Positions 47,579 through 60,705 are shown, counted from the first letter of the stretch. The stretch is DNA of 64,000 nt from Sclerodactyla briareus (GCA_026419785.1 JAODTK010001699.1:1-64000); one strand, 5' to 3'. Notes: generated by a model not told the origin, from the letters alone. Program-made: numbers and translations.

Positions 47579-50500
47579 TGGATTGTTGGCTCCCTTATAT
47601 GAGGTTACTGTGTATTTCCCGCGATCACAATGAACCTTCGAGGCAGAATATCATGGAGAGGACTGTGTCAAATCGAACGATTATTACCATACACTCCTCC
47701 TTAGCAGATTCGTTCGGACGACAATTCACCCACTACTCGGGGGCAAACGTACCATGTCAACTGTTTTCCACTCTCTCAACTTGTGGTCTGGCATGCCATG
47801 TTGCCTGAATCCTCCTCGTATTCTCTCTCCCTCCCCCCCCCCCTGCAAGGGAGAGAAAAACTGCAGCATACATACTTCCCTACTGTATCCACGCGCCAGC
47901 GTTCGGGTATAGTTTGACAGAAATTAGTTTGAAGAAAACAAATAAGGTCCATCTCCATCTCCCAATTCTTGCAACTGTCCCTCCACGAGGCAAGTATGTG
48001 GCGTGATGCGTCCAGTGGTTGTTTTAACCCGTCTACCTGTCCAGACGTTTGTAACGGATTACATCCCTGACAATCTTTATTACATTCCACGATTATTTCT
48101 CTCAGAGCATGACCTGATGACCACGCCCTCCCCTTGCCGCTGTTGCGGTGAGTTTATTAGCTCTTTCCTTCAAGACCAGAGCTATTAGATTTGTTCAACA
48201 CCGAGCAATACACGCAATAGTAGGAAGAGCTGGCTCTTTTTCTTGTCTCATGAGATCTTTCCCGATCCCAGGTCAAGCCTATCCCATTTTAATTAACCCT
48301 GATACCATTTTCCAGTTTAACTGGTATTTTTCTTCCTTTCAACATCCTTGAGTTAAGCATCATATATGTGGATGATGTACTTTCTCCTCTCTATCCTCCG
48401 CATCAGCTTCCTGTTTAGGCATTATCGATACATCTTCCTCTTAATTTCCAAGCTTATGCAAATCCTCCTAATTGAACTCTTGCCATTTTCGACTAACTCA
48501 CTCAATTAATTGCACTGGCATTCACAGATGAGAATATTGCGAAGCGAAAACGAATAGATGAAAACACGAACATTCAATCACAACTTCTTACGTATTTTAC
48601 TTTCAATTTTGCGTTGCATAAGTTCAAGTAAGTTAATGCACACCGACAGATAAGTCGGTATGCCTCGAAAATCAAGAGTGAAGAAAATACACCTTGTTTG
48701 ACATTTACTCACAATAATAAATGATGCGACACAGTGGGCGTCATTGCACTATATGTTACCATTTACAATACGATTTATTTCAAGTCTGACCAGTCCATTA
48801 CAGAGAACATTATATGACTTGAAATTACGGCAACGTTTCTCTTATATAAACTTTATGATTTTATATAGCTACACCATCTCTCACTACCCCTCAAATCCTC
48901 GCCTCGTTCTGTCGCCCGTAGGGCTCAGTAAAATACACCCATAATTGGTCCCTTATTTCTCAACCTCGTACCCAATATGATGTTCAGAATCGTTCTATGC
49001 TCGACGTGTTCCGCCACTCGATCAACTTGCCGCTTTTCGTTCCAGATATTTTCTTTTCTCACGTCAACGTCTCGTTCCCATTTTGCCCCCCAATCGAGTA
49101 AAATGATGTTCCACACCGTTTTTTTTTTTCTTTTTACGGTGGAGAAGCTAATATCTAAGAATATGATTTGGGTAGAATAGCCACAATAAATACATTTGGA
49201 GGAAATATAAACACATTTTTGGTTATTCTATTCGAACGTCCTAGCTAACCTGAGTCTTACACAAAGCTGACAACGTAAACATTGCAAATTAAGAGGATTA
49301 TATCATCCTTAATCTCAATCTCATCGGTGATCAAACACGTGGCTGCCTCGAAACTCCGTCACTATAGATAATAGGACAATATGGAAAACTATAGGACTTT
49401 CGACTAACTCGGAGAATCATAATATCGATGCTGGGAATAACTGCGACTCTCATTCCCAACTACTCAATTCACTCGGCGCCAACCACGGCTACTGAATAAA
49501 ACACAATAAAACGACATCGTCACTGCGAGCAGGCTTGCTAAATGACATTTGGTAGATCGAGTGAGAATAATTGTCTCCGAGTTGCCCCTCTGACCTCCCC
49601 TTCAATGGATCCGCGTTATTACGATTCAATTCAAGAAGCTCCTTTTGATTACTATCTATTCGAGTAATGTAGTCGCCCCTGGTAGGTGGGATGCTGGTGA
49701 GAGTATGGAACAAAAGTGGAATCGAACCTACAGGTCTGGGTAAATGATAAAGACGTATATCTTGAATAATGATTGATCTGGTTCGTATAACATATGCCCT
49801 TGGTGCCAATATGAACTGGTCAATTCAGAATAGTTCCGCAGAATTAGTTCTCGATAATCAGCCACTGTTCTAATTGAATACAGTGTTTGCCATTCTATTC
49901 GCCACATGGCACATCCATTAATCCTTCCCTAATTTGCCTATATTCAAATAGTCCCTACATGGGACGATTCATGCGACTGAAATAAATATCACTCATGAAA
50001 ACATTGAGAAGCTCGTTATTTTTGATCCGGTGTTAGTCCAATTCCCCCAGAACACTTATTTTTCGCTAATAATGGACTTATTTGACATATAATCCACTGA
50101 TTCATGAGAGTTTCCGCCATCCTGACTGTGGACTGATGAGCTTTTTTTTTCCGGCGTTCCCTCGAGCTAGACACATTTGTCTCCATTGCCCAACCCAACC
50201 CAGGCGATCGTTGGGAACCTGCGAGGAATCTGAATACAATCTGTACCGAACTAGCAGCGAGAAATATTATATGCCCACAAACTGTAACAAAGAGTTGCTC
50301 GATGTTGTTCACCGAAGGTGTTGACCAATATATATAATAAAATAATAATGAGGCTCATGTTGCTATCGGAGAGGATGTGCTGGAAGAGAATTCAACAACC
50401 TAGCAGCTACTGCACTAAAACCCCTATCACCATAGAATTCGTACTACACGGGCGGAACAATAAGTTGAATTTGCTGGCAGATCTATGCTTCGTACCATAT

Positions 50501-53100
50501 GGGGCGATAATATCCAATGTAATTCCAGAAAATATTCTTCATATTTTTGCCATAGGTGTTTTTATTATCGATCTGTGGAATGAGGATACCTTGTAATCTC
50601 ACATTCGGGAATATCTAGCTAACGAGAGTCAAGTAAATGATATCAAAGCGCTACACAATGACGATCAGCGATCTTCATCCATTTTTTCACCTGCGCATAT
50701 GAACATGATATACTCACCTGGCTATCCAAAAATAGAGAAATAGAGATTCAATGAATCACATGGAATTGTTTGGAGAGATTTATGACGATTTTTCATTCTT
50801 TCGAATTATGAAATATGGCGGAGAAATTTAGGCCTGACTTGATCGAGCAGTCCTGTAAGCGATATTCATACAGAATAACTATATTATTGACTACCACAGC
50901 TGCGGGGTCCTGGCAGGGCGAGGCTTCCGTGGTGTGTGCGGCACTTCAAGTTATTATTTGTAACTTTTTTTACTTAAAACTCTTTACCGATTTAGTCGGA
51001 GTAGCTGTTGTTCTTTTTTGCCCATGGTCTCGTCTGTAGATTGTTAGGCTATGATTGTTCTGCTCCACTAACTATGTTATTCATTTGTTTTTTAATTTTC
51101 TGTATTTTTTCGTCAAAGCAAAAGTATTCCCACGATGCTCAGAATAATTGAACAAGGAGAATTTTTATAAGCAAGCAATTGAAGCGCTTACAAATGTTTC
51201 CACCATAAGCGATACTGATTGAAATTTCAACAATCCTCACTTCTGGGTGCCCGCTGGATTAACTAAAATAGTATTCGAACAAATCTCCCTATGGGATTTG
51301 GTTTGTGAGCTCTTTGGCAGTTTTGACCTCGAAAAGCAACTGGATCAAGGATAGTGATATCATGCAATTAATGCATTTTTGTTTCTCGAAAATATTATCC
51401 ATATCACAAATTAATGTTTATTCACTTGTATGATCTCCAGCTATTCGGAGACGAGCCAGTGTTTCTCCAGTATGTAAGAAGTTCCAGCTCTGGATGTGCA
51501 TAAGTACCAGCACATATTTTTCATCATTGTGTGTCTAACGCAAGCATCACGTGGGTCAGTTGCCTGCATTCCTCACAGAAAATAAGTTGCGAGTCATTGA
51601 ATTGAAGGCTACAGGTGGATTTAATCTAAATCCCATTCATTATCATTGACGGTGCCTCAGTAAGGCCTTTGATGTTGTCACTCACACGAGGTGACGTCAT
51701 AAACCCTATCATTATGGGATCCAGAACAGAATCTGTACCTTTGTCGTTTTGGGCCAAGAGCGGTACTGTGCTTCTATGTTCCTTATGCTAACATGAAGAT
51801 TTCACGTTGACAAATCGCACCAAGTCCGTTGTTTGCCGATAACTGCTTACTGAACTGTACTGCTTACTGTGCTGAAGTGTTTTGACAATTTGCCATACGA
51901 TTCATTCAATCTAGGAAGTTAAAAAACCACTCTGCGTATTACCCTGCAGCATTTCTTCTGGGATGATCACAAATTGCCTCCTCAGCCAATCTGAATGCTC
52001 GCTTTTATTATGTGAAAGCGTTATTAATTAGTGTCCTTGGGATAATAAGGAGTTAGTCTAGTAGACCCCAGATAGATACTTGTGTGTCGGACCTCACATA
52101 CTGCAAATTTAAATACCTTATTTGTCCAGCATATCGAGCTGTCAGATTCTGCCTGAGTGACGTCATACCTTAGTCCCACAGGAGTGTACCAATATGATAA
52201 AGAATTTGGGATGACAGTCTTCATATGCAAAAGGCGGCAAAGCCCAGAGGTCACTTCATCTCTGTTAAATAACATCACAGCTCTGGCAAATGATCTTTCC
52301 GGCGTACTCTACAGCTCTCACGAGAGTCGGGGCAATATAGGGCCTAAGGCTAATATATTTGCAACGAAGGTTTTCATTTGTCAGTAGGAGAGACGTCTGA
52401 ATCGGACCCCAGAAAGGTGAGGGTGCCCATAGAATAGTAATAATTGGGAAACTTTCTCTTAAGCTTCAATTTCGTCGCATAAAACAGAGATATGATATCA
52501 AATCACCAAGAAGAGTATGTTTTCAATTCAATATGACGTCAGTATAACGTGGAAATGGAGTATATATAGTTATTAAAACAGGTAATATGCGTATATATTT
52601 AACTTTTTTTTTTTTACTTCCTTACTCGATGATAATTCTGGGATGTGATTGTTGATGCGAATGTTGTGTGCGATATAATGTGAAAATCATAACTTGGCGA
52701 GGGTTGTAGTAGAGGAGGAATTAACTGTAATTAAAATGTAAAAGGGGCATGAATAGCTGGCAAGTCACGAATAGGCGCTGAATTCCAACCGGATGCGGCA
52801 TTGTTGTCTACTCAGTTTTCGTTCCGTTTTATTGAGCGTGAATTCTGCCGCACGGCACTGTTTATACCTGTGCAAATCAATTGCTGATGATTTCGATATT
52901 TATCATGTTTGTAATCGCGTGAATCCACTAATCGTAGGGTCATCCCACATCCGCAACCTATGGAATCCCAGCCTTAAGGTAAATGCAGATGCGGGATTGC
53001 TATAAAAAAAAATGTAAGAATCGATTATACTTGATGTAGAAGAAAATTACGTCACATTAATTGTATGATGATGCCGGAAGATCATAGAAATCTATCAGCT
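47579..53100. other. Unassigned non-coding DNA
   Basis: No gene, RNA or element could be supported. Overlapping open frames of 103-106 codons at 47497-47808 (plus), 47776-48090 (minus) and 49489-49809 (minus) show no domains. A B-box-like GGTTCGATTCC on the minus strand near 49728 lacks the rest of a tRNA. TGACGTCA occurs at about 51702 and 52158, and TGACGTCAG at 52533, outside any visible repeat. Confidence 0.45.
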
Positions 53101-56100
53101 CATGTTTACGCACCTTAGTATCTTTATGAGGGATTTCCATCTCATCCTTGCAGATGCGGCATCAACGCTGTCTTGGCATTGGCATGTGCTCTTTTGCCTA
53201 CAATCTCAGTGGCTAGTTCCATTTTATTTGTCGGATAATTCTTTCCCAATGAAACCCATCTCCATCTCTGCAAGTCGATTACAGAGAACATTTCCGCTGT
53301 CCATGCTCCGTGTTTGGCATTTTCGATACTTTCGTGGCCGCACTCAACGTCCCCACGAAATGGAATCCCCAGCCGTATCCGTCTGTCTGCTATTACGAAT
53401 TGAACGCGCAGGGAGTACGGGCAATCCTTTGATTTTCCGTAAGCTACGAACAAAACATAGGGCTCATTTCTAGTTTTATCAATGTGGACAGGACCCTGAC
53501 AGAAACTTTCAAGAATTGGTGAATTAGGAGCTTTCCTGTTATATGACATTGCATCCTGAAAAAACTACTGAACGAGAACCTTGATTTAACAGATCTGTTA
53601 TAATGGGTGAAATACTCTATTAAGACCGATAAGATTAGGCTAGCGTACTGATGAACAACTAATCTATACTTTTGGTAATTGTATTAGCAAGCTACATCAT
53701 TACAATGGTAATTCCTGCGGTCAGACCTGAGATTGCTTGGGTGGATTGCTTCAGTTGTGTTTCACTATCAATTAGCGAAACCTGATCTTTCCCCTCCTAT
53801 GGCAAAAATATTTAGAATGATATTTTTTATAACTCTGAATTCAATATCGATGCACGGTAAATGAGTTCCATTCCATGGTCAATCATTATTGGCCGATAGC
53901 CCTGTCAATGTGACTTAAGGCGTAGGTCACAAAGCTCCAAAATGAGAAAGTGATGCCCCCTGAGAGTTAAATGGAGCTATCATGAGGTATTCATTCATTA
54001 CAGAAGATGAAGGTGGCAAATCCTCTATATGTTTTTCTGACTGACAAATTGGTCCTTGAGACAGGGCAATTCTTCCGGTTTTAATTCCGCAACAAATGCT
54101 CTCGTAACTGTTCATGTATTCCCTATTACAACTGTGGCAAAAGCCATATTCACTCTCCAGTGTCCCCCATTTCTCACTTCGAAACCGGAATGTGCTCTCT
54201 AAAACTATAGACGTGTGATTATATAGAGTCGTGCGGGGGCGCTAGATGGGCGTAGGAAGTCCCATATAGGAGAATTATCTATCCCAATATATATTCAGCA
54301 CACAGAAAGCGTGATGATAACACCTTTTCGTATCTGTGTATGGGAATGGTCGTTACAGAAGATCGCGGTCGTTTTATCACAGGTCAATCAGAGTATCAGT
54401 GTGTAAATGGCACTGCGAGTCTGTTGGTTGCCACAAATTATTGGGGATGTTTTAATTCAACGAAGCAAACCGGGCAGTAAATATTTCATTTAATCAATTC
54501 GCTAACGTTCACCGAGGAGGAAGCTCTACTATCAATAATTGTCTCCTCTCTACACACAACCCTTCGCTGAATAAGCAGATTCACTATCCTCCATTATTGA
54601 TTTCACGAGATGATAGAGATATACCAGAGGTGAGCACTTTAATCCTATCTACATACTCAGATTTCCTCAGTCTGTTATATCAGATTGATCCGACGTACAT
54701 CTGGACATCACCACACCAGGACAGTAACCTATATATATCCGTACAATCTTTGAGACGAGATATGCTCAAAAACGCCGCCCGTCCGAAAGCCTCCTTCGTG
54801 AACTACCTCCTGGCAAAACAAAGCTGTACTAACTTGAGAACAACGCACAACTCGTTTGGCAACGCTTCTCCCTATTCAATGTTGTACTGCATAGCTTGCC
54901 TAACTTTACAGTACCTAATTCCTACAGTATCCGCAATAGTTGGGAATAACGCAGACGAAGCCTCCTTCCAAAAAATGTGGTGACAATATCAGCCACCATT
55001 ATTAGCCGGCCTATCATTCTTGTCCTGCCCCCCCCCCCCCCCATTGCTCCCCAATTTTCCTCGCAGTCCATTTTTTTTATTCCTATCAGTGTTTTTTCAT
55101 TTGTAAGTCTAACATTCCATAGATTGCTAACGTCGTATACGGCAAAAACACCGATGAAGGCGGACTTCATAGCGAGTAACAGAACGTGGCCTATATGAGC
55201 AGTAGCTTGGGCTAATTGCAGAGATGGAACAACGTAGCAGCAAACTTATCCAAACAAAATAGAACGGACACCGAAGAGGCGAAAAATGTGCGCGTACCGA
55301 TTCGACATTGGTGCCGCTTCCACGGCAAATTGATCTCATTTATTATCACCTCTTATAAGCAATTTAGCGCCCGTATTCATGTGTTTCTTGATATGTTGGT
55401 CCGTTATCTCATCATTCAGTTTATATTCCCTCTTGGCAGACATTATCCCTCGCAAAACTACGATTTTTACATCCATACCCGCATACTACATCCGCATGTA
55501 TGACGAACCCTAGCCTATACTGTGGAACTCCCATTCGCAAAGCTTGACTTAGCAAAAGCTGAAACGAACCAAATCGGTTGTTATATATATCGCTCGTTCG
55601 TTCACCGGATGCCTACCGCCGGTTCGGTTTCGTCGCGCATGAGTTTATTCAGCGGCGGAGCTTAATCGATGATCGGGCGAGCAACGAGTCACTGATTTAT
55701 TTACTTGTGAACTCCCCTGATATGTCTTAATATAGTAATCGTTACTATAATATTAGGCATCCAATCGTGTTCTTTCTTTTCTTTTTTTCCCCCTTTTTTT
55801 GGAGGGGGGGGGGGGATACGCCTTAACTCTCACCTTGCCGCGCATACATCCGTGATTGTTTCCGAACAGACCTTGCATCAATTTGAACGGGGTAAGGGAG
55901 GCGCTGCCTATTAAACCACAACCATTTACATGTAGTACTTCAGTATTGATTGAGCCTCTCGTGAGGGACCTTACATACAACATTTCCAAGATATGAGGGC
56001 CTTTATTTTTAGTTGGCACCAATTATGAAACTGATACTTTTACCATAGGTAGTAAACGAGATGACCAGCAATTTAAACCTGTATAACATAGAGCATTCTA

Positions 56101-56400
56101 ATTACCAGAGCGGTATGGTGAGCCTCTCTTGTTTGTTTTTTTTGTTTTTTTTTGGTTGTTCTTTTTTTTTTTTTTTGCTTGACAATATGTTTCTAATTAC
56201 GTGTTTGCTTTCTTTCATTTGCAATATACTTCCTGAAAGCTATTAGCTCGCCTCAGCCGTGTGACTGATGTGAGTCGTGCATGATCTATGGTTATTCATT
56301 CTGTTGTCACAACTGATTACCGGGCGAATCCACATTCCAATGATGGATCATAATGACATTGGTCATAGGATGAATAGATGGAGGGTCATCTGGGATGTTC
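53101..56400. other. Unassigned DNA with the longest unexplained frame pair of the right half
   Basis: A minus frame of 135 codons (53142-53549) and a plus frame of 123 codons (53102-53473) overlap. The minus frame reads more like a protein (mixed composition, Trp and Cys present) but shows no known domain. A 128-codon plus frame lies at 54597-54983. A C run of 15 (55028-55042), a G run near 55804-55815 and T runs near 56139-56176 are the only simple features. Confidence 0.45.
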
Positions 56401-56404
56401 ATAA

Positions 56405-57600
56405 AATTGAGGTTCAAATGTCATCAGGGGTTACTTCTGACCATTTTGTGAAATACGCAACATGCTTCTACTCCTACAGTTTGAATTGAAAGATCATGAA
56501 CTGGGTCAGTATTATGAGGACCAATGCTACATACGCGGTGTTCAGGGATTGAAGTCGAGGTCATCTCGAGGTATTCGGGATTAAAATGGTCATTCATAGA
56601 ATCATGAACAAGATGCTTCTTCTTCCAAAGTTTGTGAAATGAATGGAAATAATAGTCAGTCGGCATTACCGTTGGGGTGTTCAGGGATTCGAGGTCAACG
56701 GTCATCTAGGGGTCAATTTCGGCCCTTTTGTCTTTGACCAGCGGCTCCTACTCCCACAAAATAGATGGGATGGCCGTGAAAGTTGGTCAGTATTATCATC
56801 AACTAAGGTACTTATGGTTGTGCGCAAGAAATTCAGGTCACGATCATCAGGGGTTGATACGTCCATATTGTTAGACGGTCAAGACGGCTTCTACTTCCAC
56901 CTGAAAAAATTGGATGAACATGAAAGTCAGTATTATCATTGACCAATAGTAAATATTGGATTTCATGAATGTCGTTGTCACGGGTCATTCAGAGGTTAAT
57001 TTTAGTCATTTTGTTTGAACGATCAATCGGCTTCTAACTCTCACAGACAAAAATGGTTGATAATGATAGTTAATCATAGTGAAATAATAGACCAATGGTA
57101 CATATAAGGTGTTCATGATTTTGAAGTCAAAAGTCATCTAAGGTTTGATTTGAACGGTCAAACGGTTTTTAATCCTACTTATAAATAGTTGGATGATCAA
57201 GAAAGTTAGTCAGTTTTATCATAGACCAATAGTAAACAGAGCCAATTAGACATGCGGGGTCAAGTTAGTAGTGGTGAATGAAACATTCCCAAAGCTATTA
57301 AGAGACCGAGGATACAGTTTTACTAATTATTCATCGCGGATGTATTTTTCTAAGCTTACCTCCCCTAACTAAAACCCTAACTGGCACATCTAATGTGGTT
57401 AACATGGAAGTGTCCATTACTTTGTGGTCAAAGGTCATCTGGGGTCAATTTGAGTAATTTGCTCGCACGTTCAAGCGGCTTCTACTCCTGGATGATCGGA
57501 TGATCAAGGAAGTTAGTCAGTACAATCATTGATCGAAAGTAAATATGGCGTGTTCATTAATTTGTGGTCAGAGGTCACACAGGGAAAATTTCAACCATTT
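56405..57600 (+). repeat. Degenerate tandem array, about 140-bp unit
   Basis: A landmark of the form '(A/T)GGTCA..GGTCATC..GGGGT(C/T)AA' recurs at about 56411, 56552, 56692, 56835, 56973, 57123, 57424 and 57564, spacings of 138-150 bp except one gap of 301. Other parts of the unit also recur: TTTGAACGGTCAA.CGGCTTCTA, CTCCTAC, GGATGATCA.GAAAGTTAGTCAGT and GACCAATAGTAAATAT. The 301-bp gap is about two units long and holds unrelated sequence (about 57240-57400), probably an insertion or a decayed unit. Open frames inside it (for example 99 codons at 56643) are by-products. Confidence 0.85.
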
Positions 57601-58992
57601 GGTTTGAACGGTCGAGAACTTCACACAAAACTAGTACAATGCCTTTTAGAGCAATTAGTAATAGTAGTAACTGTAAGGCTAATGAAGTGGAGGAAATTGT
57701 ATGCTGAAAACCAAGTGAGGGTAATCTGCTCACGTCAATACGAGCTTGGCAACTGCTGAGTCTCAACGTAAGCATTGAGTCTGTAATAGGGCGGTGCTAG
57801 CACATGAGCAGGTGTTGCCATCATCATATTAATATTAGGACTGCCACAAACGTATTCCCCTTAGGCTGTCTCTCTATACCAAGAGTAGGAATTATGACAC
57901 CGAAGTAATTAGAAAATGGAGGGAAATTGTTTGAGAAGTTCTGGTTCCTAATTTCCGTGTTCTCTTACCAGCGTTGCAGCCATCCTATGCGAGACAACAT
58001 GAACAGTATAAAAAAAAATCATTAGTTTAGTGACAAGGTATAAAATACCTTCCCGCCGCTGCGTGGTACTCGAAAGGTGAACCAACTACAATGTTTTTTT
58101 GTTGTTATTTTGACGGAATAATCGTGATACTATAAGCTCTGTCATCCTGTTGGCCACCTGGCCACCTTATATTTTTTGGGGAAATAGCTTTTCTTCATAA
58201 TAAACTCGCGGTCGGGTGTAGTGTCAAGTGTTAGGGATATGGTGGGGAAAACAAAAACGGATCGAATGACTGAGAAAGATTCCTACATCAGAAGATGAAT
58301 GAAAATACGAAGAGGCCCAACAGAAATTATCTTTACGATCAATACGCCATATAGCCTATTTTACTTTGTACAAGATTGGAGCATTAGAGAAGGGAAATAG
58401 ATCAATATCGCGAAATTCTAAACCTCCACTCTCAAATCCTCCAGACTTTCTCAGGAGTAGGGATATATTTATCATTCCAAGCGAAATATGTGAATAATTA
58501 CAAGAAAATGTGTTGTATGTCGTGTATGGCCTGGTCAATGTAAGGTAAAAATAATTACCTTTGCACGCTTTTAAACTAGTTGAATTAGTTGCTATAAGGA
58601 CAGGCAAAGGAATGATCCGAGGTTTAATGCTGTTGACGAAAAATGGATATATTACCATCATACATTTTCAAAGTTTGAGTGAAAGCTGGAAAACGTTTCA
58701 CTTGAATGAGCTACACTCATCTAGTAAAAACCCGGGGCACGTGTAACACTAGCTCTTTGGAAAAGTTGATGTTCATGCAGAGGCCTGCTTGTAGCCCATG
58801 TAATAATGTCTCCTCTAATGAATAGTTGAAGTCAGTGTACTTCAATGAAAATCGTCAGTGAAAATCAAAGGACTGAGGCTACCCAACCGAGGCACGTCAC
58901 GACAGATTAAAATGTCTGCAGGGAGTTATCAACACGGACATTGCCCATTCACGACGTTGGGCAATCGGGATAATGTACCTGACCTTGACCGA
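57601..58992. other. Unassigned non-coding DNA
   Basis: Nothing could be assigned; the open frames reach about 100 codons (58356-58661, minus) without recognised motifs. Confidence 0.5.
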
Positions 58993-59079
58993 GGGTGAAG
59001 GGGGCTTGAACTAACAGTCCCTAAGATACGCGCTCAGGAACTCGGGTTAACCGCGCTCCACGCGTTGATCTGTTCACCC
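58993..59079 (-). repeat. tRNA pseudogene or tRNA-derived SINE head
   Basis: Read on the minus strand this 87-nt stretch begins GGGTGAA and ends TTCACCC, a perfect 7-bp acceptor stem. Positions 8-25 read CAGATCAACGCGTGGAGC, close to a D-arm 'TAGCTCAGTTGGTAGAGC' with one stem mismatch, and GTTCAAGCCCC fits the T-loop/B-box. The length suits a tRNA with a long variable arm (Leu or Ser class). The T-stem does not pair (GTTAG against CCCCC) and I cannot fix an anticodon stem, so it is probably a decayed tRNA copy or a SINE head rather than a working tRNA. No CCA or T-run terminator follows at once. Confidence 0.45.
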
Positions 59080-59867
59080 GTTACGAACTACTTCGAGAGA
59101 CGATGACAGTTAATCCGTGTACGTTGTGGTGATAGAGAATAAGGCTAGAAGACGTACGAGTTTCCGTACTAGGAACTAAAAAATGAACATACCTCGCGAA
59201 TCTTCCGATGCCATGGTAATGAATTTTTATACGAGAACTCGCCGTGAACTACCCCGGCTTGTGTGCTAGGGATTCAGTTGGGCGTGAACCACAGGTTTTA
59301 CAACAAGATATCATCAGTTCCCTACAAAACTTGATAAGCTTCGCTATACAAGATAAAATAACACGCTGACGTCTATCATAAAGAAGGATTAGTGAAGCAA
59401 CCCTTAATTGAAGATTCCAAAACGACTGCAGTCAGATGTGGGAGCTATAACGAAATCCTCCAAAGAAGTAAGAACAACCCAAGTGTATGACAATATTTGG
59501 ACAAAGTGATTCGAGACAAAACTGGAAAAAAATTTGCGATAATTCAATGCATATTTATCCTTCCGTGCCCAACAGTTAGCAGATGAAATACCACAAGGTA
59601 ATTTTATTTATTTGTGATTGTACATTTACATTTGTATTATTCCCGACTAATGACGAAGAGGTTCGAATTTGAATTGACTTTTGAAAAACAATAAATGAGT
59701 CCGACTATGATATTAATATAACCAATGACGTTCTCAAACAATAGAGGATTCAAATACGCAGCCTTTATCACATGTCTATTATTTATCAGAAGTTTCTTTC
59801 CAGGGTCAATTGAAAATTGCGGAAATTGTGTCCTGTCCTCTTCGAAGCTAAGTATCCTAACAATTTG
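59080..59867. other. Unassigned non-coding DNA upstream of the split LINE
   Basis: No motif of the LINE endonuclease or linker could be read here, so the element looks 5'-truncated or too decayed. No other features were seen. Confidence 0.45.
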
Positions 59868-59987
59868 AATTACAGACCCATCTCGTCGTACCTTCGATCT
59901 CTAATTCTGTTAATGCACGGTCTATAATAGCTGTAAAAAATCGTCTGTTGTACTATAACAGATTCAGTTCGGCTTCGAAAAGATGCT

Positions 59988-60067
59988 ATTATATATATTA
60001 TATATATATATATGATATAATACTATATATATATATAAATAGATATATTATATATCATATATATATA

Positions 60068-60113
<46 letters not shown>

Positions 60114-60144
60114 TATATATATATATATATATAATATATATATA

Positions 60145-60185
<41 letters not shown>

Positions 60186-60203
60186 GATATATATATATTT
60201 ATA
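59988..60203. repeat. (TA)n microsatellite, left flank of foldback
   Basis: About 210 bp of TATA with occasional single-base breaks (GATATA, TAAATA, ACTATA). The Ile/Tyr frame across it is not a protein. Confidence 0.95.
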
Positions 60204-60310
60204 TTTAAGATGAAGGAATGTTCGAAGACATGCTTGGATGATGAAATGAACGCGAAATGAGAGACTCCAACAAGCAGAGAAGAATATACAAAATAATTGT
60301 ATTCACAAGA

Positions 60311-60334
60311 TTTCGCCGTATTAGGGCTCTTCAG
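60311..60334 (-). other. Hammerhead-like CTGAAGA...GGCGAAA motif, copy 2
   Basis: On the minus strand: CTGAAGA, GCCC, loop TAATAC, GGC, GAAA. It has the same core order as copies 1 and 3. It lies in the left arm of the foldback, as the inverted partner of copy 3. Confidence 0.35.
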
Positions 60335-60602
60335 GGAGGATTATAAGTAAGTAGAAGTATAATTCCTTGTACGTATAATTGCCTTTAAGTATAATTCAGT
60401 ATTATATTAAAATCTAGTATAATATGAGTATTATATCAAGTTAGGTATAATAGAATTATATATCAGTATAATTATACTTATTATACTGAGTATAATATAC
60501 TCAGTATTATAGTAAGTATAAGTATAATATTCAAAATTCAGTATTATATTAAGTATAAAGTCTAATTTCCCTGTAAGTATATTCCTTTAAGATCATTACC
60601 TG

Positions 60603-60630
60603 CTGAAGAAGCCCTATTAATACGGCGAAA
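60603..60630 (+). other. Hammerhead-like CTGAAGA...GGCGAAA motif, copy 3
   Basis: CTGAAGA, AGCC, loop CTATTAATAC, GGC, GAAA on the plus strand, in the right arm of the foldback. The GCC/GGC stem is conserved in all three copies while the loop differs, as expected for a structured RNA motif or its DNA relic. Confidence 0.35.
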
Positions 60631-60687
60631 TATTGGAATACATGATTTGTATATCCTTAATGATTTGGAGTCTCTCATTTTCGCGTT

Positions 60688-60705
60688 TATATTATATATA
60701 TATAG

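Larger units (their letters stand above)
60249..60687. mobile_element. Foldback element with about 90-bp inverted arms
   Basis: The left arm contains AACGCGAAATGAGAGACTCC, then ATATACAAA, GTATTC, TTTCGCCGTATTA and GGGCTCTTCAG (60249-60334). The right arm has the complement in mirror order: CTGAAGAAGCCCTATTAATA, CGGCGAAATATTGGAATAC, TTTGTATATCC, TTGGAGTCTCTCATTTTCGC (60603-60687). The centre (about 60400-60540) is made of AGTATAATAT-type words that are themselves palindromic. Both outer sides are (TA)n, which suggests insertion into, or growth from, TA sequence. No transposase is present. Confidence 0.8.

Noticed and set aside
49660..49800. tRNA gene on the minus strand suggested by GGTTCGATTCC
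   Set aside because: No A-box at the right distance, no acceptor stem, and the T-stem does not pair.
53142..53549. 135-codon minus frame as a gene
   Set aside because: No domain, no clear splice or promoter context, overlapped by a 123-codon plus frame; compatible with chance.
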